From positions 1,302,001 through 1,366,000 of the forward strand of contig PZJY01000003.1 of NCBI GenBank assembly GCA_031472005.1: 64,000 bases of DNA, given 5' to 3'. The notes under the pieces are model-generated. The model saw nothing but the letters and a program-made list of their open reading frames with translations, was not told where the DNA came from and made no database searches. Made by a program: the position numbers and the translations under genes. Shown here one piece after another: positions 1 through 11,908 of this stretch; the stretch's first letter is position 1; every line of letters starts with the position of its first letter. The DNA comes from Tetracladium setigerum. Taxonomy: Eukaryota > Ascomycota > Leotiomycetes > Helotiales.

Positions 1-801
1 CGAAGGGACCAGGTGTTTCAGGGCGAGTGTTGTAGCTATTGACCAGGCTGCGGTGGAAGCTGAAGATTTCCTTGACATCGGCAGGCATTCTGGACTCGGA
101 GGCTGGCTTTTTTATTGGAGATGGTCGTCCTTGTCCAATGGGGCCAAATGGATTTGGGGCGAAGTAGGATGTTGGTCGGGGTGAGGAGGCTGCTTCGCTG
201 GCGGTTCTGGATCTGATGCGCTCAAGAACTTGTCGAACATCTACGGCTTGGCGCTTTGGGGGTTTGATTGAAGGAACATTTGTGCGAGTTGTCGTTCGTT
301 GGAAGAGAGGCGAGAGAGGACTTCTTCCTTGCTCATCTTTGCGAATCCAACAGTGGCGCGACAGCCAGAGCTGATGAATCCAGCGTCGTTGTCGTACTGG
401 AGATATTCACCTCTGTCATGTGCAGAGGCTGGGGACGTAAAGGGATCAGAGCCACCGGCGAATTGACGAGCCTCCTCAGCGGAAAACTCAACTCGTTGGT
501 CATCTGCCATTCGAGAGTCATCGCCATACATGATGAATCCGTCTCCTCGAACACCAATACTGAGGTTGCTCGCCCACTTCTGGATTCGCTTCGCGCCCTC
601 CTTGCCGGTGACATAGCTGATGTCACGGTTTCTGTTGTTCAACATCTCAATGATAGTTTCAGCGAGCATGTCGCTGCCTTGGTTTCCGTACGATGCGTAG
701 ATCTCGGCGTAGGGGCTCAAATTGAGGTTGACGCCTCCTCGCATGTTGGAGAAAGAGGATCCACCCTTGTTTCCGCTTGGGGGTGTGACTGGAGCTGGCA
801 T
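1..801 (-). CDS. Unrecognised protein, partial, with one frame break
   Basis: I do not recognise this gene. The reading frame starts at the ATG at 801 (MPAPVTPPSGNKGG) and stays open for about 186 codons to a TAG at 241-243. A second open frame then runs off the left window edge, so the C-terminus is missing. The two frames join at a run of five G on the plus strand (258-262, C on the coding strand). One further base there would give a continuous protein passing through a charged helix-like stretch (RQVLERIRSRTASEAASS) into a proline/serine-rich tail. No intron with normal splice sites explains the change of frame. Composition is polar, with no signal peptide or membrane segment. The in-frame extension upstream of 801 (to 1098) is probably 5' UTR. 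I am confident it is coding because the downstream frame is stop-free for about 250 bases; I have no function to offer. Confidence 0.6.
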
Positions 802-1880
802 TGTTGCTTGCTTGGTGGGTTGATTTATTGATCGGTAGTAGGTTGAAGATTCGAAAGCTGTTGATGTTGGATGGAAGATGTGATGGAAGCTGGGAATGAT
901 GGATGAAGAGAAAGATGATGGGGATGTGAGTGCGAAGATTTCACAATTTTCTAAATTCTTTTTTGTGCGCTGGTAAATGTGAGGCTGGTGAAGACATAGA
1001 TGAAAGGTGAGTTGTTCACTTTTCACTTTTGCGTTGAGGTGAGGTGGATGACCAAGCGAGTGCTCTACCGTCGAACTTCGCGGACAATTGTTGCGCAAAC
1101 CAAGTGCAATTATTGATTTAGTTCTGCGAGGCCGAGGTGCGAAAACAAGTATCAGTTAGGCGTGAGAGAGATTCGATTGTATTGAGATATGCGCTTTGGG
1201 CTGCTTCAACTTCTGTTCTCTTTGATTCCGTGATATTGCACGGAGTGAGACAGAAGAGCGAAGAAATCGACCTAGCTCATAGGTGATGGGCACACGATGC
1301 CTAAGCTATCTGAAACGAATGAAAAGGAATGGTTACTGTTTTGCCCAAAGGAAGAGGAGACTTTCACTGGTAAGTAGTTGCCAGTTCAGATCGAAATAAA
1401 GGAATTATGGCCAGAACAATGCATTGAATGGTGCTTGGCTAGCTCGCAGATCAAATCGTATCCTATTTATTTGTTGGCTTTCACTTATTATAAGTTTTGG
1501 GGCCAGTAAGCCGCTAATTTGCTAGTTCTTAGAATTCCACACCCTCATCAGGTCCTTCTGACGTTCAAGTTTCGAGTGCCAAGCCTCAAGCATATATCAC
1601 GAACATTTGAACTTCAGCAAATGCGAGAACACGACCGTCTGCAAAGAGTAGAACGCTAAAATACATCAACGGAAACAGTCAAAGTAGCTTGAAATAGATG
1701 TCAGTTGGATTTCTAGTACAATATATTGGAAATTATCCAAAAGTAGAGCTATCTTGGCATGTCCCTCTCTCAATCTCTTCGTCTCTTCATGGCTCTCTCT
1801 CGGTTAATTGTGTCCCAACCCTTGAAGATCAATTCTTCTTCCTCCGAATCAGTGGATTCCGGTGTAGCTTCTTCTCCAAC
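802..1880. other. Intergenic region, no gene seen
   Basis: This holds the 5' flank of the gene starting at 801 and the 3' flank of the gene ending at 1881; both genes are on the minus strand. Only short unsupported frames occur and I see no RNA gene or repeat. Confidence 0.5.
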
Positions 1881-2705
1881 TCAAGAGGGTGGAGAAGTGT
1901 TTTGCTCGTTGGGTGTATCTGAGGAAGGTGCAACCCGCACACCTCTCGACTGATCGATCCGGTTGCTTCTATGTGAAAAGACTTCGTGCTGACCGGATCT
2001 TGAACCATTGTTGTGGTTGAGAGCGTTCTGACAAGTATTTGAGCGGGAGCGGCTTTCGAAATAACGACGTAAAGCGACAAATGTTCTATGTGGTCCATAT
2101 GAGCGATGAGAGGGAGGTAAAGATGTTGTAGGCATGCTGTTAGCACTATCATGGCTAGATCTCGAACCATAGAGGCTTCCGTTGATAACATTTCTAGCAG
2201 CATTTTCAGGGGCACCTCGTTCAAACATCTTTGTTGGTTCCAAACCAGATCGAATTCCGCCCCTGCAACTACCAACAACCACCTTGGGGCTACGAACTGG
2301 AAAGGCTGCGTGGAGTTTTGGAGCCCATATACTCCCAGACATACCATTCATGGGAGGACGAGAGGAGTTAGCAGCCTTGAAGTCGCGGACTGTTCTCCAT
2401 TCTTGGGTCGGTTTGTAAAGAGTAGGGATTGAATTGTGTCCTCGGGGAACAAACTCCGCATTTGTTGGGTTTAAACCATGGTATCTTGAGGTCGCATGTT
2501 GTCGCAAGTTAGGCAGCGGGATCAGATGTTGCGCATTTGTTGAATGACCATATGCGCTCTGCATTGAGGGCGGTTGTTGCTTTTTATTTGACGAGGAACG
2601 ATAGTTGTCTTCCGCATTTCTGTCCCGGCCAGAGTGAGGTAGAAAGGGTTTCGTTTGAGGCCGAGGAGGTGGAGCTGGGTCTTTTTTGGGTCGGCCATGA
2701 GGCAT
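1881..2705 (-). CDS. Unrecognised basic, low-complexity protein
   Basis: An uninterrupted frame of 274 codons starts at the ATG at 2705 (MPHGRPKKDPAPPPRPQ) and ends at a TGA at 1881-1883. The protein is rich in Ser, Arg, Pro, Asn and His, with no hydrophobic segment and no motif I know. It is probably disordered and, from its Arg/Lys content, possibly nuclear. Just upstream of the ATG the minus strand reads CTTACTGTACATCACAACTTTTCAG, a good branch site and 3' splice site, so the 5' UTR probably contains an intron and an upstream coding exon cannot be excluded. The length of the open frame is the main evidence that it is real. No homologue or function is claimed. Confidence 0.5.
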   Translation of the reverse strand: MPHGRPKKDPAPPPRPQTKPFLPHSGRDRNAEDNYRSSSNKKQQPPSMQSAYGHSTNAQHLIPLPNLRQHATSRYHGLNPTNAEFVPRGHNSIPTLYKPTQEWRTVRDFKAANSSRPPMNGMSGSIWAPKLHAAFPVRSPKVVVGSCRGGIRSGLEPTKMFERGAPENAARNVINGSLYGSRSSHDSANSMPTTSLPPSHRSYGPHRTFVALRRYFESRSRSNTCQNALNHNNGSRSGQHEVFSHRSNRIDQSRGVRVAPSSDTPNEQNTSPPS

Positions 2706-3888
2706 TTCGGAGATCTGAAAAGTTGTGATGTACAGTAAGGTTTTCTTCTCGGAAAAGAATGGGAAGTCTGTACTTGTTATGGGTCTTCACTTGTGAAGAA
2801 ATCTGATTCCTTCAATGGGTTTCAAGCTACGACGTCTCTCACTTGCACTTGGATTCTATTTCACGAAGTTGCCCACCATGCCAAAGAAAGAATCAACAGC
2901 ATAATGTCTTTGACAGACTAGTTTGCCTAAATTTTCATCACTTTCAAAAAAAAGTCCAGAAAGCATAAAGAGAGCTGGAGCTGGAGCATTCTGGTGAGAG
3001 AACTGTGTGTTTGCACACACTCTCCTGCCTGGAATGAATTTCTAACCCAATACGAAACTTTGTCTCGGAGGGGAAAGACCTTGTACTTTTGTACGCAAAC
3101 TGATGCTCTCCATAACTTTTATGTGATACTAGATCCTGTTGTCTCTAGCTGAACTTGGGGCAAGATGGGCCTCCTGCTGACAGCTACCAATAGTGCTGAC
3201 CAGGAAGCGCGTGGCATCGAGCACTGGCTAACTACTATTTATTATGGTACAGAACATATTTCCCAGATTTGATTAACAAGATCTTGATAAGCTTGAACAA
3301 TATGCAGTGATCGAAACAACGGGGTTCATTATGTTGTGGATCGGTGTTAGCTCGGACTTCAGACGGATGAGCTCGTCTTGCTCTCGGATGAGATTGTATC
3401 TCTCAACACCCCAACGACGAGTTCGTCTTTGCCTTATCATCCGCTTTTTTTACCGTTAGTTGACACGGAAGCGGGACCGGTTCATTCCTTGATACCCGGT
3501 GTTGGCTGTATAAGATATTGTATGTCGCAAATTCTCGTCGTGGCTTCCCGCTTGCTCGAAAATCCCCTATCAATGGCGAAGGGAGCCGAAACGCAACAGA
3601 ACGAGACTAGCACAAGCTTCGAAATCTGGGGTCGTCCCTATCTCGGAACCCAGGATTCCCTGCGAGGATAACCGTTTGGGACCAAAAATGGGGAATAATT
3701 ATGTGGATTGCTGATAAGGAAATAATCTGAAGGAACGTGTCTTGGATTGCCTCCCCAACCTTGGCGAGCATGATATTGATCCTGTTACAAATATGGGTTA
3801 ATAAGAGCGTGTCCGCTCAAACATTCGAATGATTGTAGTCTGACTCAATCTCAACGGTTGCCAATCAGACCATCTCTCGATTCCAACA
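2706..3888. other. Intergenic region between divergent genes
   Basis: This is the shared upstream region of the gene at 1881-2705 (minus) and the permease at 3889 (plus). It contains a short hairpin-like GTGTG-TTTG-CACAC near 3008 and several CGG-containing tracts at 3370-3500 that could be sites for Zn2Cys6 regulators, but no defined pair. No supported gene was found. Confidence 0.4.
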
Positions 3889-5556
3889 ATGACCAACAAC
3901 GCGACCGACGAGAAGTCCCTTGAGAAGAGGATGTCAGCAACTGGCAGTGTCCTCGAGAAAGGGAATTTCGACAACACAATCTCTCAGGAAATTGTGGCAG
4001 ACGATAAACAGAAGTACCTAAGGAAAAAATTTGATATCCGAGTCCTTCCAATTGTTGTTGTGCTTTATGTCCTGTCTTATTTGGACCGTGGAAATATTGG
4101 AAATGCCCGAGTAGCTGGTGTTCAGAAAGACTTGAGATTGAATCAAGCACAGGTAGGTATTTGGTTTTTAGTTGCTCTTTCTTCTCAAGGCATCGCTAAT
4201 GCATTTTGCAGTGGACATGGGTTCTCACTTCATTCTACATTGCCTATGAGCTATTCGAATGGACGACTTTGTTCTGGAAGATTTTGCCAGCTCACATTTA
4301 TGTTACATTCCTCTGTATTGGGTTCGTACATACATCGCAAATTGCGTCTTTTTCTTCTGAATGTTTCTAACAAAAATCTCACGATCAGATGGGAGCTGCA
4401 GCCGTCTGTTCAGGAGTCGTCCACAATCTCGCAGGTCTCATCGCCTGCCGCGTTGTTCTAGGTGCTTGCGAAGCCATGCTCGCAACAGGATCTCCATTCT
4501 ACCTATCTACCTTTTACCAACGCCACGAACTCGGCTTAAGAATGGCACTCCTTCTCGGCTCCATGCCACTAGCATCCTGCTTCGCCAGTGCTCTCGCATA
4601 TGGAATCACTCAGATCGATAATGGTTGGGAACCTTGGCGATGGCTCTTTGTCATCGAAGGTCTTCCTACTGTACTTATGGCTCCAGTGGTCTTCTTCTTC
4701 CTCCCCGATTCCATCGCATCTGCCAAGTTCTTGAGTACAGATGATCAAACACTCGCGATCGAGAGACTTCAAGTTCGTGACACCACTGCCAAGACCAAGG
4801 TATCATGGCACCAATACTTCGCTGGACTTCGCGATTACAAGACTTATATTCACACGCTCATTCACTTTTGCTTCAACTACTCTTTTGCATCTCTCAGTAA
4901 TTTTTTACCTACCATTGTCCTCAATTTGGGTTTTACCTCGATTAATGCTCAGGGTATGAGTGCCCCGCCATACTTGGCTGCATTCATTTGCTGTGTCGGC
5001 GGTGCATTCATTAGTGATCGATGGGGAAAACGCGGACCACTTATTGCGTTGTTTGGATGCTTTGGATTACTTGGTTATCTCCTTCTCTTATTAGTTCCGA
5101 ATGAGCGTGTCGGTCCGCGATATGCTGGTATTGTTTTCGCATGCATGGGGACCTTCCCTGTTGTCAGTTTGAACCTGACCTGGGTATTGAACAACTTGGG
5201 AAGTGACAGTAAGAAGGGAGCTAGTTTGGCGGTTGTTGCAACCATCGGACAGTTAACTTCTTTCATTGGAAGCTCCGTCTTTCCGACTAAAGATGCGTAC
5301 GTTCTCTCTTCTCCACCTGTTGGAATCATCAAGCTCATTAGCTGACCTGTATATTTCTAGTCCTAAATTCACGCTGGGATGCGCGCTTGGTTGTGTCTTC
5401 ACTGGGTTGATCGTTGTTTCTTCCCTGCTTCTGCATTTCTTGCTTGAAAGGGAGAACAAGAGAAGGGATAGAGAGTTTGGGAAGCCATCTGAGCATGAAT
5501 TCTTGGATGTTAGTGATTTGGGAGATAATCACCCAAAGTTCAGATACTTTACTTGA
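3889..5556 (+). CDS. MFS permease, anion:cation symporter (Dal5/Tna1-like)
   Basis: Plasma-membrane transporter of the fungal allantoate/nicotinate permease branch of the major facilitator superfamily, which moves small organic anions with protons. There are four exons: 3889-4152, 4212 to about 4321-4325, 4389-5296 and 5361-5556, giving about 493 residues. The N-terminal tail is hydrophilic. The first membrane helix contains LPIVVVLYVLSYLDRGNIGNA, close to the family motif (xxLDRxNIGNA). Later features are GLIACRVVLGACEAM, GWEPWRWLFVIEGLP and the loop SDRWGKRGP, with a charged cytoplasmic tail. The join of exons 2 and 3 is uncertain. The donor GTTCGT at 4322 would give the family's usual Trp-Gly only if a base is missing from the GGG at 4391-4393. 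The donor GTACAT at 4326 works without correction but gives Phe-Met. The substrate cannot be read from sequence; nicotinate, allantoate or another carboxylate are all possible. Confidence 0.85.
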
Positions 5557-6080
5557 GATGACGAATTCTGGAGGATTCATTGAGTGACTTAAGAGAAGGC
5601 CAGATGATGTTAGATTTAGTGCAAAAATTACATCTGCTCTTCACATACCGTTCGCTGAAAATGTTTGGCCTTGTCCTCTCGCACATCAAATGACCATTCC
5701 CTCTTTGAATACTTATCTATGGAATTAAGATATGACTAACAGACATCTCAAAAGAGAACTTCCACCAATCCTGTCAAATTTTTAGCCAGCGAATCCTTTG
5801 ATTTTGATGAAGCCACCCTTCAGCCTTGAAGCCTCAGTTTAGGGTCACGTAATGCAGGACCCACTTCAGACCCTTCGAATTGTCTTGCACAATCGGTGGC
5901 AGAGTGGTCTTGAAGAATTATAGCACTAGAATCACAGACAAATATTGAGAATTTATCTAATTTACCGGTTGACAAGTAAGTCTTTCGATATGTTAAAAGT
6001 TCCGATATCAAATTCTCACACCAGGTAAGCTTAGATGGATCATAGAGAGGTTCATATATTATCTATCCATCCTAATAACT
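5557..6080. other. Convergent intergenic region
   Basis: This holds the 3' flanks of the permease (plus) and the aminotransferase (minus). It is AT-rich, with no supported gene. Confidence 0.5.
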
Positions 6081-7640
6081 CTATGCCATATACTTTTTCA
6101 AACCTCTCAACTTGTCCTTTGCAGTCTCTAAAACATCATCATTTTTACAGACAGCAAATCGGAGATAATTCTCCACCAAATAAGCATTCTCGTCCGTACA
6201 AAACTCTGATGGCGGAATAGCCGCAACACCTAACTCCGCAATCAAGAACCAACACAGCTTAAAATCCCTCGGCCTATCCCTCACATTATCCGGAAATTCG
6301 TACCCATCAGGAATCCGCACTTTGTGCATATTAACCAGCACAAAATAGCCTCCCTCGGGATTGGTATATGGCAGGCCAAGCTCATCCCAGACGGCATTGA
6401 AGAGATCCATCTTCCGTTTTAGTTCATGTCGGGATTTCTCCCAGAATTTATTCGTCGGCGCTTGTTCGAAGCCGACTGCGATTGCTTCTTGCAAGGGCGA
6501 GACGGTGGTGTAGCAAATTCTTGTGTGCGCTGCTGCGACGTAGTGGATGAGGTGCTCTGGTCCAATGAGCCATCCTACGCGCCATCCTGTGACGTAGAAA
6601 CTCTTGCCGGCGGAACCAACGGTGAGTGTTATTCTTGCGAGATCTGGTGATAGTGTGGCGATTCGAGTAAAGGGAACATAGTGTAGTGTATCGTAAACCT
6701 CGTCGGATAAGATAATGATGTTGTTCTTCACGCAGAGATCCCCGATTGCACTGAGTTCTTCGATGGAGAAGATCTTGCCGATGGGGTTGTGGGGGGTGTT
6801 GATTACGATCACTGTTGCCAAAATCAGCGGTGCAAACACAGGAATTATCGAAAGTCTAGAGGTCTGGCTCCCAGACAAAAAAGAAATCAAAGCGAGGATT
6901 AGGAAAGTGCATACTTTTTGTCCTAGGAGTGATGGCTGCTTCCAGTGCGGGCATCGAAAGCGTCCATTCAGATGACGACCCCGATACTGTTGCTCCGTTT
7001 TTGGGAGGTAATATAGGTACGTAGACTACCTTACCACCAGCCATTTCAATATTGCTGAGATATCTGGGCCAATTTCGTCAGCGAGGGTCGTTTGTCACTA
7101 GAACGAGGAAACTCACTGATCAAAAAATGGCTCGAATACAATGACTTCATCTCCAGACTCAATAAAAGCCATGAAAGCACTTAAGATACCTTCAAGGAAT
7201 CAGTAATAGAGGTTGGAAAATTAAAATAACATGAAGTGTATACCTTCATTGGCACCAGTAGTTACAGTAACTTCTGTGTCTGGGTTGATGTTTCTTCCCA
7301 GCCAGCCGGAATACGCATTGGCAAGCGCCTTCTTGAGACGAGGTCTTCCTTTTGTGGGAGAATACTGATTACATTCCACTGTCCCAAGAGCTTCAATTGC
7401 AGCGTCTACGATAAATTGTGGTGGTGCGTAACCGAAAAATCCTTGGCCCATGTTGACAACTGGGTGCCGGGATGCTGCTGCTGCGGCGTTGACAATGGAC
7501 CTTGAAGATATTAAACTAAACTCGTGTGGAACTTCTACACTATAAAACTTAACTTACCAGACATCTTCTTTCCTTCCAGCAACTCTGGCTGCTGGTTTTG
7601 GAAGTTCGTGCTGCGTGCTGACGGGAGTGATTGAGCCCAT
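6081..7640 (-). CDS. BNA3: Class I/II PLP aminotransferase, kynurenine aminotransferase type
   Basis: Pyridoxal-phosphate enzyme of fold type I, closest to kynurenine/cysteine-S-conjugate aminotransferases, which transaminate kynurenine to kynurenic acid using a 2-oxo acid. There are five exons on the minus strand: 7640-7558, 7500-7244, then three more with introns near 7180-7240, 7060-7115 and 6820-6920; about 430 residues. Diagnostic segments in order are QGFFGYAPPQFIVDAA (substrate region), TVTTGANEGI, the Asn-Pro motif INTPHNPIGKIFS, LSDEVYDTLHY (Asp and Tyr contacting PLP), and the Schiff-base lysine in VGSAGKSFYVTGWRVGW. The C-terminus carries the conserved Arg in NYLRFAVCK. The chosen start is the ATG at 7640 (MGSITPVSTQHELPKP), just before conserved sequence. 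An ATG at 7779 in another frame would need an extra exon and is less likely. The gene is divergent from the D-lactate dehydrogenase. The exact amino-donor preference is inference. Confidence 0.88.
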
Positions 7641-8418
7641 TCTTGATTCGGCAACTTCGTAAATACGTAAGCGTTGATATGAAGAATGAGAAAGTCGGAA
7701 AGCTCAGTAGTGATCTTGCTTGTGAAATGAAAGATAGATTTATGTTGTCGTTGGTCTCAATACCGATTGTGGAAGACATATGAGCGGGCAGTTTATAAAC
7801 AAGACATCCCTTGGCACTTCCACTCTTGCATTACAATGATGCGGCGTAACAATGTAATCTAATACCCTAGGTATCATTGAGTTGGTCAAAATATACACTT
7901 CAACCCCACTGATTACTGCAATTCGGAGATGGTATTTTTTTTTCGCTTTTAACCCAATCGCCATGCTACTTTTGGCTCCTTATCTATCGATCCCATCATT
8001 GTCAACAAGTTCCGGCGGGAGCGGTACGGGGAGATGGTCGGGGTAGCTGCCCATGTGCCTTTAGCGAGTTTACCCCGAATCTCCACAGCGATACCGGTAT
8101 AGGTAATCTCTCTGATGCGTCGAGATGACCGGGGAACGAAATCCTGCAACACATCTAGATGGATTGAGATGCACTTGATGCTGGTTACAGATAAGCAAAG
8201 ATTGGAATGAAAAGGGTTGAAACTGGATGAACAACAACACCAAGATACCGCAATGAATGATTCAGATCACGCGCAACAGAACAGGGCAAACCAAGCAAAT
8301 TAATAGGTGGGTGAGCTTCTCCAATTTCTATAGTATCCTTATTCTCGACCTAACAATACACAATAGATTCTTTCGATTGGAACAAAGACATAATTGTGAG
8401 CGGACCGTGCGACTCACC
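7641..8418. other. Bidirectional promoter region, aminotransferase / D-lactate dehydrogenase
   Basis: About 780 bases separate the two divergent start codons. It contains a poly-T tract near 7934 and a possible 5' UTR intron ahead of the plus-strand gene (GTGGGTGAGC near 8308). No defined TATA box or other gene was found. Confidence 0.4.
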
Positions 8419-10391
8419 ATGTCACAATTTGCACGCATTGCAAGACGCGTTCAGGCCGTCAAATTTAACGCGACGAGAAGAGCAAATGACCAGGGAATTA
8501 ACTGGTCACAGCCACGATGGAATATCCAATCTAGAGATACTTCAACTAGAACAACTGTCCCAAAGCCAACAAATCCTCTACCACCACCTCCCCGGTCTTC
8601 TCAATCTCCCACCCAAAATCTCATCATCGCCCTCGCCCTCAGTACTGTAGCATTCACTGCTGGCTACTTCTACAACAATCTCACCAAACCCACCGATATC
8701 GACTACTCGCCAGTCGGAAATCTAAAATCTCCAAAATATGCCTCCATCAACGAGATGGAAAAAGCGCTGGATGAAATCCGATCCGCCATTTCCGAGGACG
8801 CGGTCAGTATTGACGACGAAGACCTAAAGCTTCATGGCTACTCCGAATGGTCACCAGCCAACATCGACACACTTCCCATCGCTGTCGTCTACCCAAAATC
8901 CACGGATGAGGTCTCCAAAATCGCCAAAATCTGTCACAAGTATAAAATCCCCATCATCGGATACTCGGGTGGGAGTAGTCTCGAAGGTAACTATTCTGCT
9001 CCTCATGGAGGCATCAGTGTAGATTTTGCGTTTATGGATCGAATCATCGACTTTCATGAGGAAGATATGGATATTGTTGTTCAGCCGGCTGTTTCATGTA
9101 GGTATTCTGGGAGCGAACCCTTTCCTCTCCTCGACTATTGAATTTTGTCTGGCTCACGGTCTGGGAGCACGACCCCAAAAGCCCCCCCAAAACGAAAGCT
9201 AACTCCCCTGTATCCGTCAGGGATGAAGATGAATGAAGATATTGAGAAATCCGGACTCTTCTTTCCGGTTGATCCTAGTCCTAGTGCTAAGATTGGCGGG
9301 ATGGTTGGGACGAACTGCAGTGGTACGAATGCAGTGAGGTATGGAACAATGAAAGATTGGGTTTTGAATCTAACCGTGGTGTTGGCTGATGGAACCGTGA
9401 TCAAGACGAGAGGTCGTCCACGCAAATCTGCTGCCGGATACAACCTCAATGGTATTTTCGTGGGATCCGAGGGAACACTCGGCCTGGTCACAGAGATTAC
9501 CTTGAAACTTGCCGTCATCCCAGAAAACACCAGTATCGCTGTCGCAACATACCCATCTATCAAGGATGCCGCCAAGACAGCATCGGCAATCATGAAATCT
9601 GGCGTGCAACTCGCAGCCTTGGAATTTCTCGACGAGACTCAGATGTCTGTCGTGAACAAGGGTGGTTTCACCGCTCCACGGGTATGGAAGGAGCTTCCAA
9701 CCCTCTTCTTCAAATTCTCTGGCACGAAATTGAGCATACAGGAGAATATCAAGGTCGTACAAGCTATCTCCAAGTCTCATGGAGGCGAAACGTTTGAGTT
9801 TGCGAAGGACGAGAAGGAGCAGCATCTGTTGTGGTCAGCAAGGAAACAGGCGCTCTGGAGTTTATTGTCGCTAAGACCGGAAGGAACTGAACTTTGGACT
9901 ACGGATATTGCGGTACCAGTTTCGAGACTTGCGGAAATGATTGGTAAGTGCGGATATGTTTTGGAAGCAGACTGGATGCTAATTAATTTTGGTGTAGAAA
10001 TTACGAAAGAGGACATGGGAAAATTAGGTCTTTTCACCTCGATTGTTGGCCATGTTGGAGATGGCAATTTCCACGAAGCTATCATGTATCATAAGACTGA
10101 TCCAGTCGAAACGGCTGCTGTGCAGAAACATGTCAATGATATGATCGATATCGCACTTGCAATGGAGGGAACTTGCACGGTAAGGATAAGACACTTCCCT
10201 TTATGTATGCATTATTATTTTGATGCAACGCTAACAAGTGACAGGGTGAACATTCTATTGGCTTCTTCAAAAAGGGAGATCTCTTGAAAGAGGTGGGAAT
10301 TGATACATTAGGGGTGATGATGGCGATAAAATCTGCCTTGGATCCATACTGGTTGATGAATCCGGGTAAGATCTTTGACACGCCAAAATAG
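8419..10391 (+). CDS. DLD1: Mitochondrial D-lactate dehydrogenase (cytochrome c)
   Basis: FAD flavoprotein that oxidises D-lactate to pyruvate and passes electrons to cytochrome c at the mitochondrial inner membrane. Exons are 8419-9097, 9221-9943, 9998-10179 and 10245-10391, phases consistent, 576 residues. The N-terminus is an Arg-rich targeting sequence (MSQFARIARRVQAVKF) followed near residue 70 by a membrane segment (NLIIALALSTVAFTAGYFY). The FAD-binding PCMH domain holds IIGYSGGSSLEGNY, GMVGTNCSGTNAVRYG and GYNLNGIFVGSEGTLGLVTE. The FAD-oxidase C-terminal domain has LFFKFSGTK, IVGHVGDGNFH (metal-site His) and the end motif LDPYWLMNPGKIFD. The usual GEHGIG before the end reads GEHSIG here. 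The start is chosen at the ATG giving the targeting peptide; the open frame upstream to 8257 is leader sequence. No frame break was found. Confidence 0.93.
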
Positions 10392-10576
10392 AAGGGCGAG
10401 GATCTGCTTGTTCCGTCAAAAAGCGATCGGCGATTCTTAGCATTTAAAAGAAATATATTGTAATTGTAAGCACAATTCAAAGAGCTCTTTGAACGGTGAG
10501 CTAGTCACTCTCGCATGAATATCTCGCTCGTCTGTTGACATGAGACCCCCGTTATTCACCCGTTAAAAACCATTCT

Positions 10577-11274
10577 CTAGAAACGCTCAACCTGTTTGGG
10601 AGTATTCTCCTTTCTCGCCTCGTTCTCTTCATTTCGTCTCTTCTTGTTCGTGTTTGCGACTGCTTCGGATGTATCCAACAACACATTGCCAGAAGCGGTT
10701 CGAGTAACAGTCTCTGTTCAAAAGTTAGTATGAAGTGCCAAAACTTCTCGATCAGCGAAGATAAAACATATCAGAAGGGTGAAAAATGAATGCAGCTTAC
10801 CACCAGCCCACTTCTCTTCTTCTGAGATCTCATGCTCACCATAACCGTCATAATAGCCGGCCTGATCATCGCTACAATCTCGCTTCCTCCTCCTCTTTTT
10901 CCTAGCCATCCTCCATCCGCCCGTACCCACCCCGCCACCCATGCCAACCCCAGTTCCCTCGCCAACGCCCTCAAATACCTCCCCTTCAAGCTCCTCCTCC
11001 TCGCTGCTGACCTCCATCTCCCTCTCTCTCGAAGCTCTTGCCTCAATTCCGCGTTTCCTTTCAATGTTTCCATGAACTCCGTTCATAGACTCCCCATCAA
11101 GGTAATCGTCCTCTCTCACGTACACATTTCCTTCTCCCCCTTCTTCGTTCTGTTTATTGGTTTCATCCCCTCAAATTCTGCGATTTGACTTCGTAGTTGT
11201 TGGGGTTGCTGCTCTCCGTACGTTATCAGACCTTTTGTGAGTGTTTGGGGGTCGTGGAGCTGTTTGGACGACAT
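10577..11274 (-). CDS. Unrecognised charged, probably nuclear protein
   Basis: The frame starts at the ATG at 11274 (MSSKQLHDPQTLTKG) and ends at a TAG at 10577-10579. One intron with donor GTAAGC (in GGTGGTAAGCTGC, about 10799) and acceptor near 10712 joins to an exon ending NTPKQVERF. The protein has an acidic stretch (SSEEEELEGEVFEG), a glycine-rich segment, a basic cluster (ARKKRRRKRD) that would serve as a nuclear localisation signal, then a conserved-looking C-terminus (GYYDGYGEHEISEEEKWAG, TRTASGNVLLDTSEA). A frame change is needed at CCCC 11167-11170 (G on the coding strand). One extra base there gives a continuous protein; the alternative, a GTACGT intron at about 11121, is possible but leaves a less natural protein. 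No family is recognised. The reading frame is moderately secure because of the C-terminal exon. Confidence 0.5.
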
Positions 11275-11908
11275 TTTGTTGTTGTGGGGTATATTGAGAT
11301 ATCTTGGTTTTGGTGTTTAGGTAGGTCTTGTCGCTGTAAGAGATGGAGGGTGGGAAAAGGAAAGAAAAAAGGAAGCACGACAAAGGGGCGAGGAGAGGAG
11401 TGAGGAAAAAGATAAGGCGAAAGTGAAGGACCTGGAATTCAGTTTCCGTCGATTTTGACGGCACTTTGACGACTGTTGCCAAACTCAAAGAATCTTCGTA
11501 ACAGTAAGAACAGTAGATTTGGCAGAGGGAAGGAAGTTATTGTAGCATGTTTGCTCACTTGGTAATTGCAACCACCATCGCAAAATTAAGCAGCGAGATT
11601 CCCCATTCGCAGGAACAGTAAACCATGAAAAGGGATGCTTGTGGCTTCGAGTCCATCGATGGTGAATATGAACACCGTTGTGTCATCAGACAATTTCCAG
11701 ATGACACGGTCACGGAACAGAAGTGCTGAGCAAACATCTTCCATCTCTTCAATTGAAAAGAGACAGCTGAGGTTCCTTACCATAGCCAGACACAGCCAAG
11801 TCACAAGCCCATTCTCCATACACAAATTCAAACCAACTCCATTCCTGTAAGTCCCCAGGTATCATCTAGCACCATATATCATTCCCATCCCATTCCCTAC
11901 CTATGTAC
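11275..11908. other. Intergenic region between two minus-strand genes
   Basis: This lies between HIS3 (ending at 11909) and the gene starting at 11274. A minus-strand frame at 11586-11831 (VIWKLSDDTTVFIFTIDG) looks protein-like but lacks a convincing start, so I do not call it. Confidence 0.35.

Noticed and set aside
241..280. Programmed ribosomal frameshift (antizyme-like) at the first gene
   Set aside because: The shift needed is minus one at a C run, not the plus one at a stop codon known for antizymes, the protein has no antizyme motifs, and other genes here show the same kind of break.
11586..11831. Minus-strand frame that looks protein-like
   Set aside because: Its start is not an ATG, and no exon structure or family could be supported.
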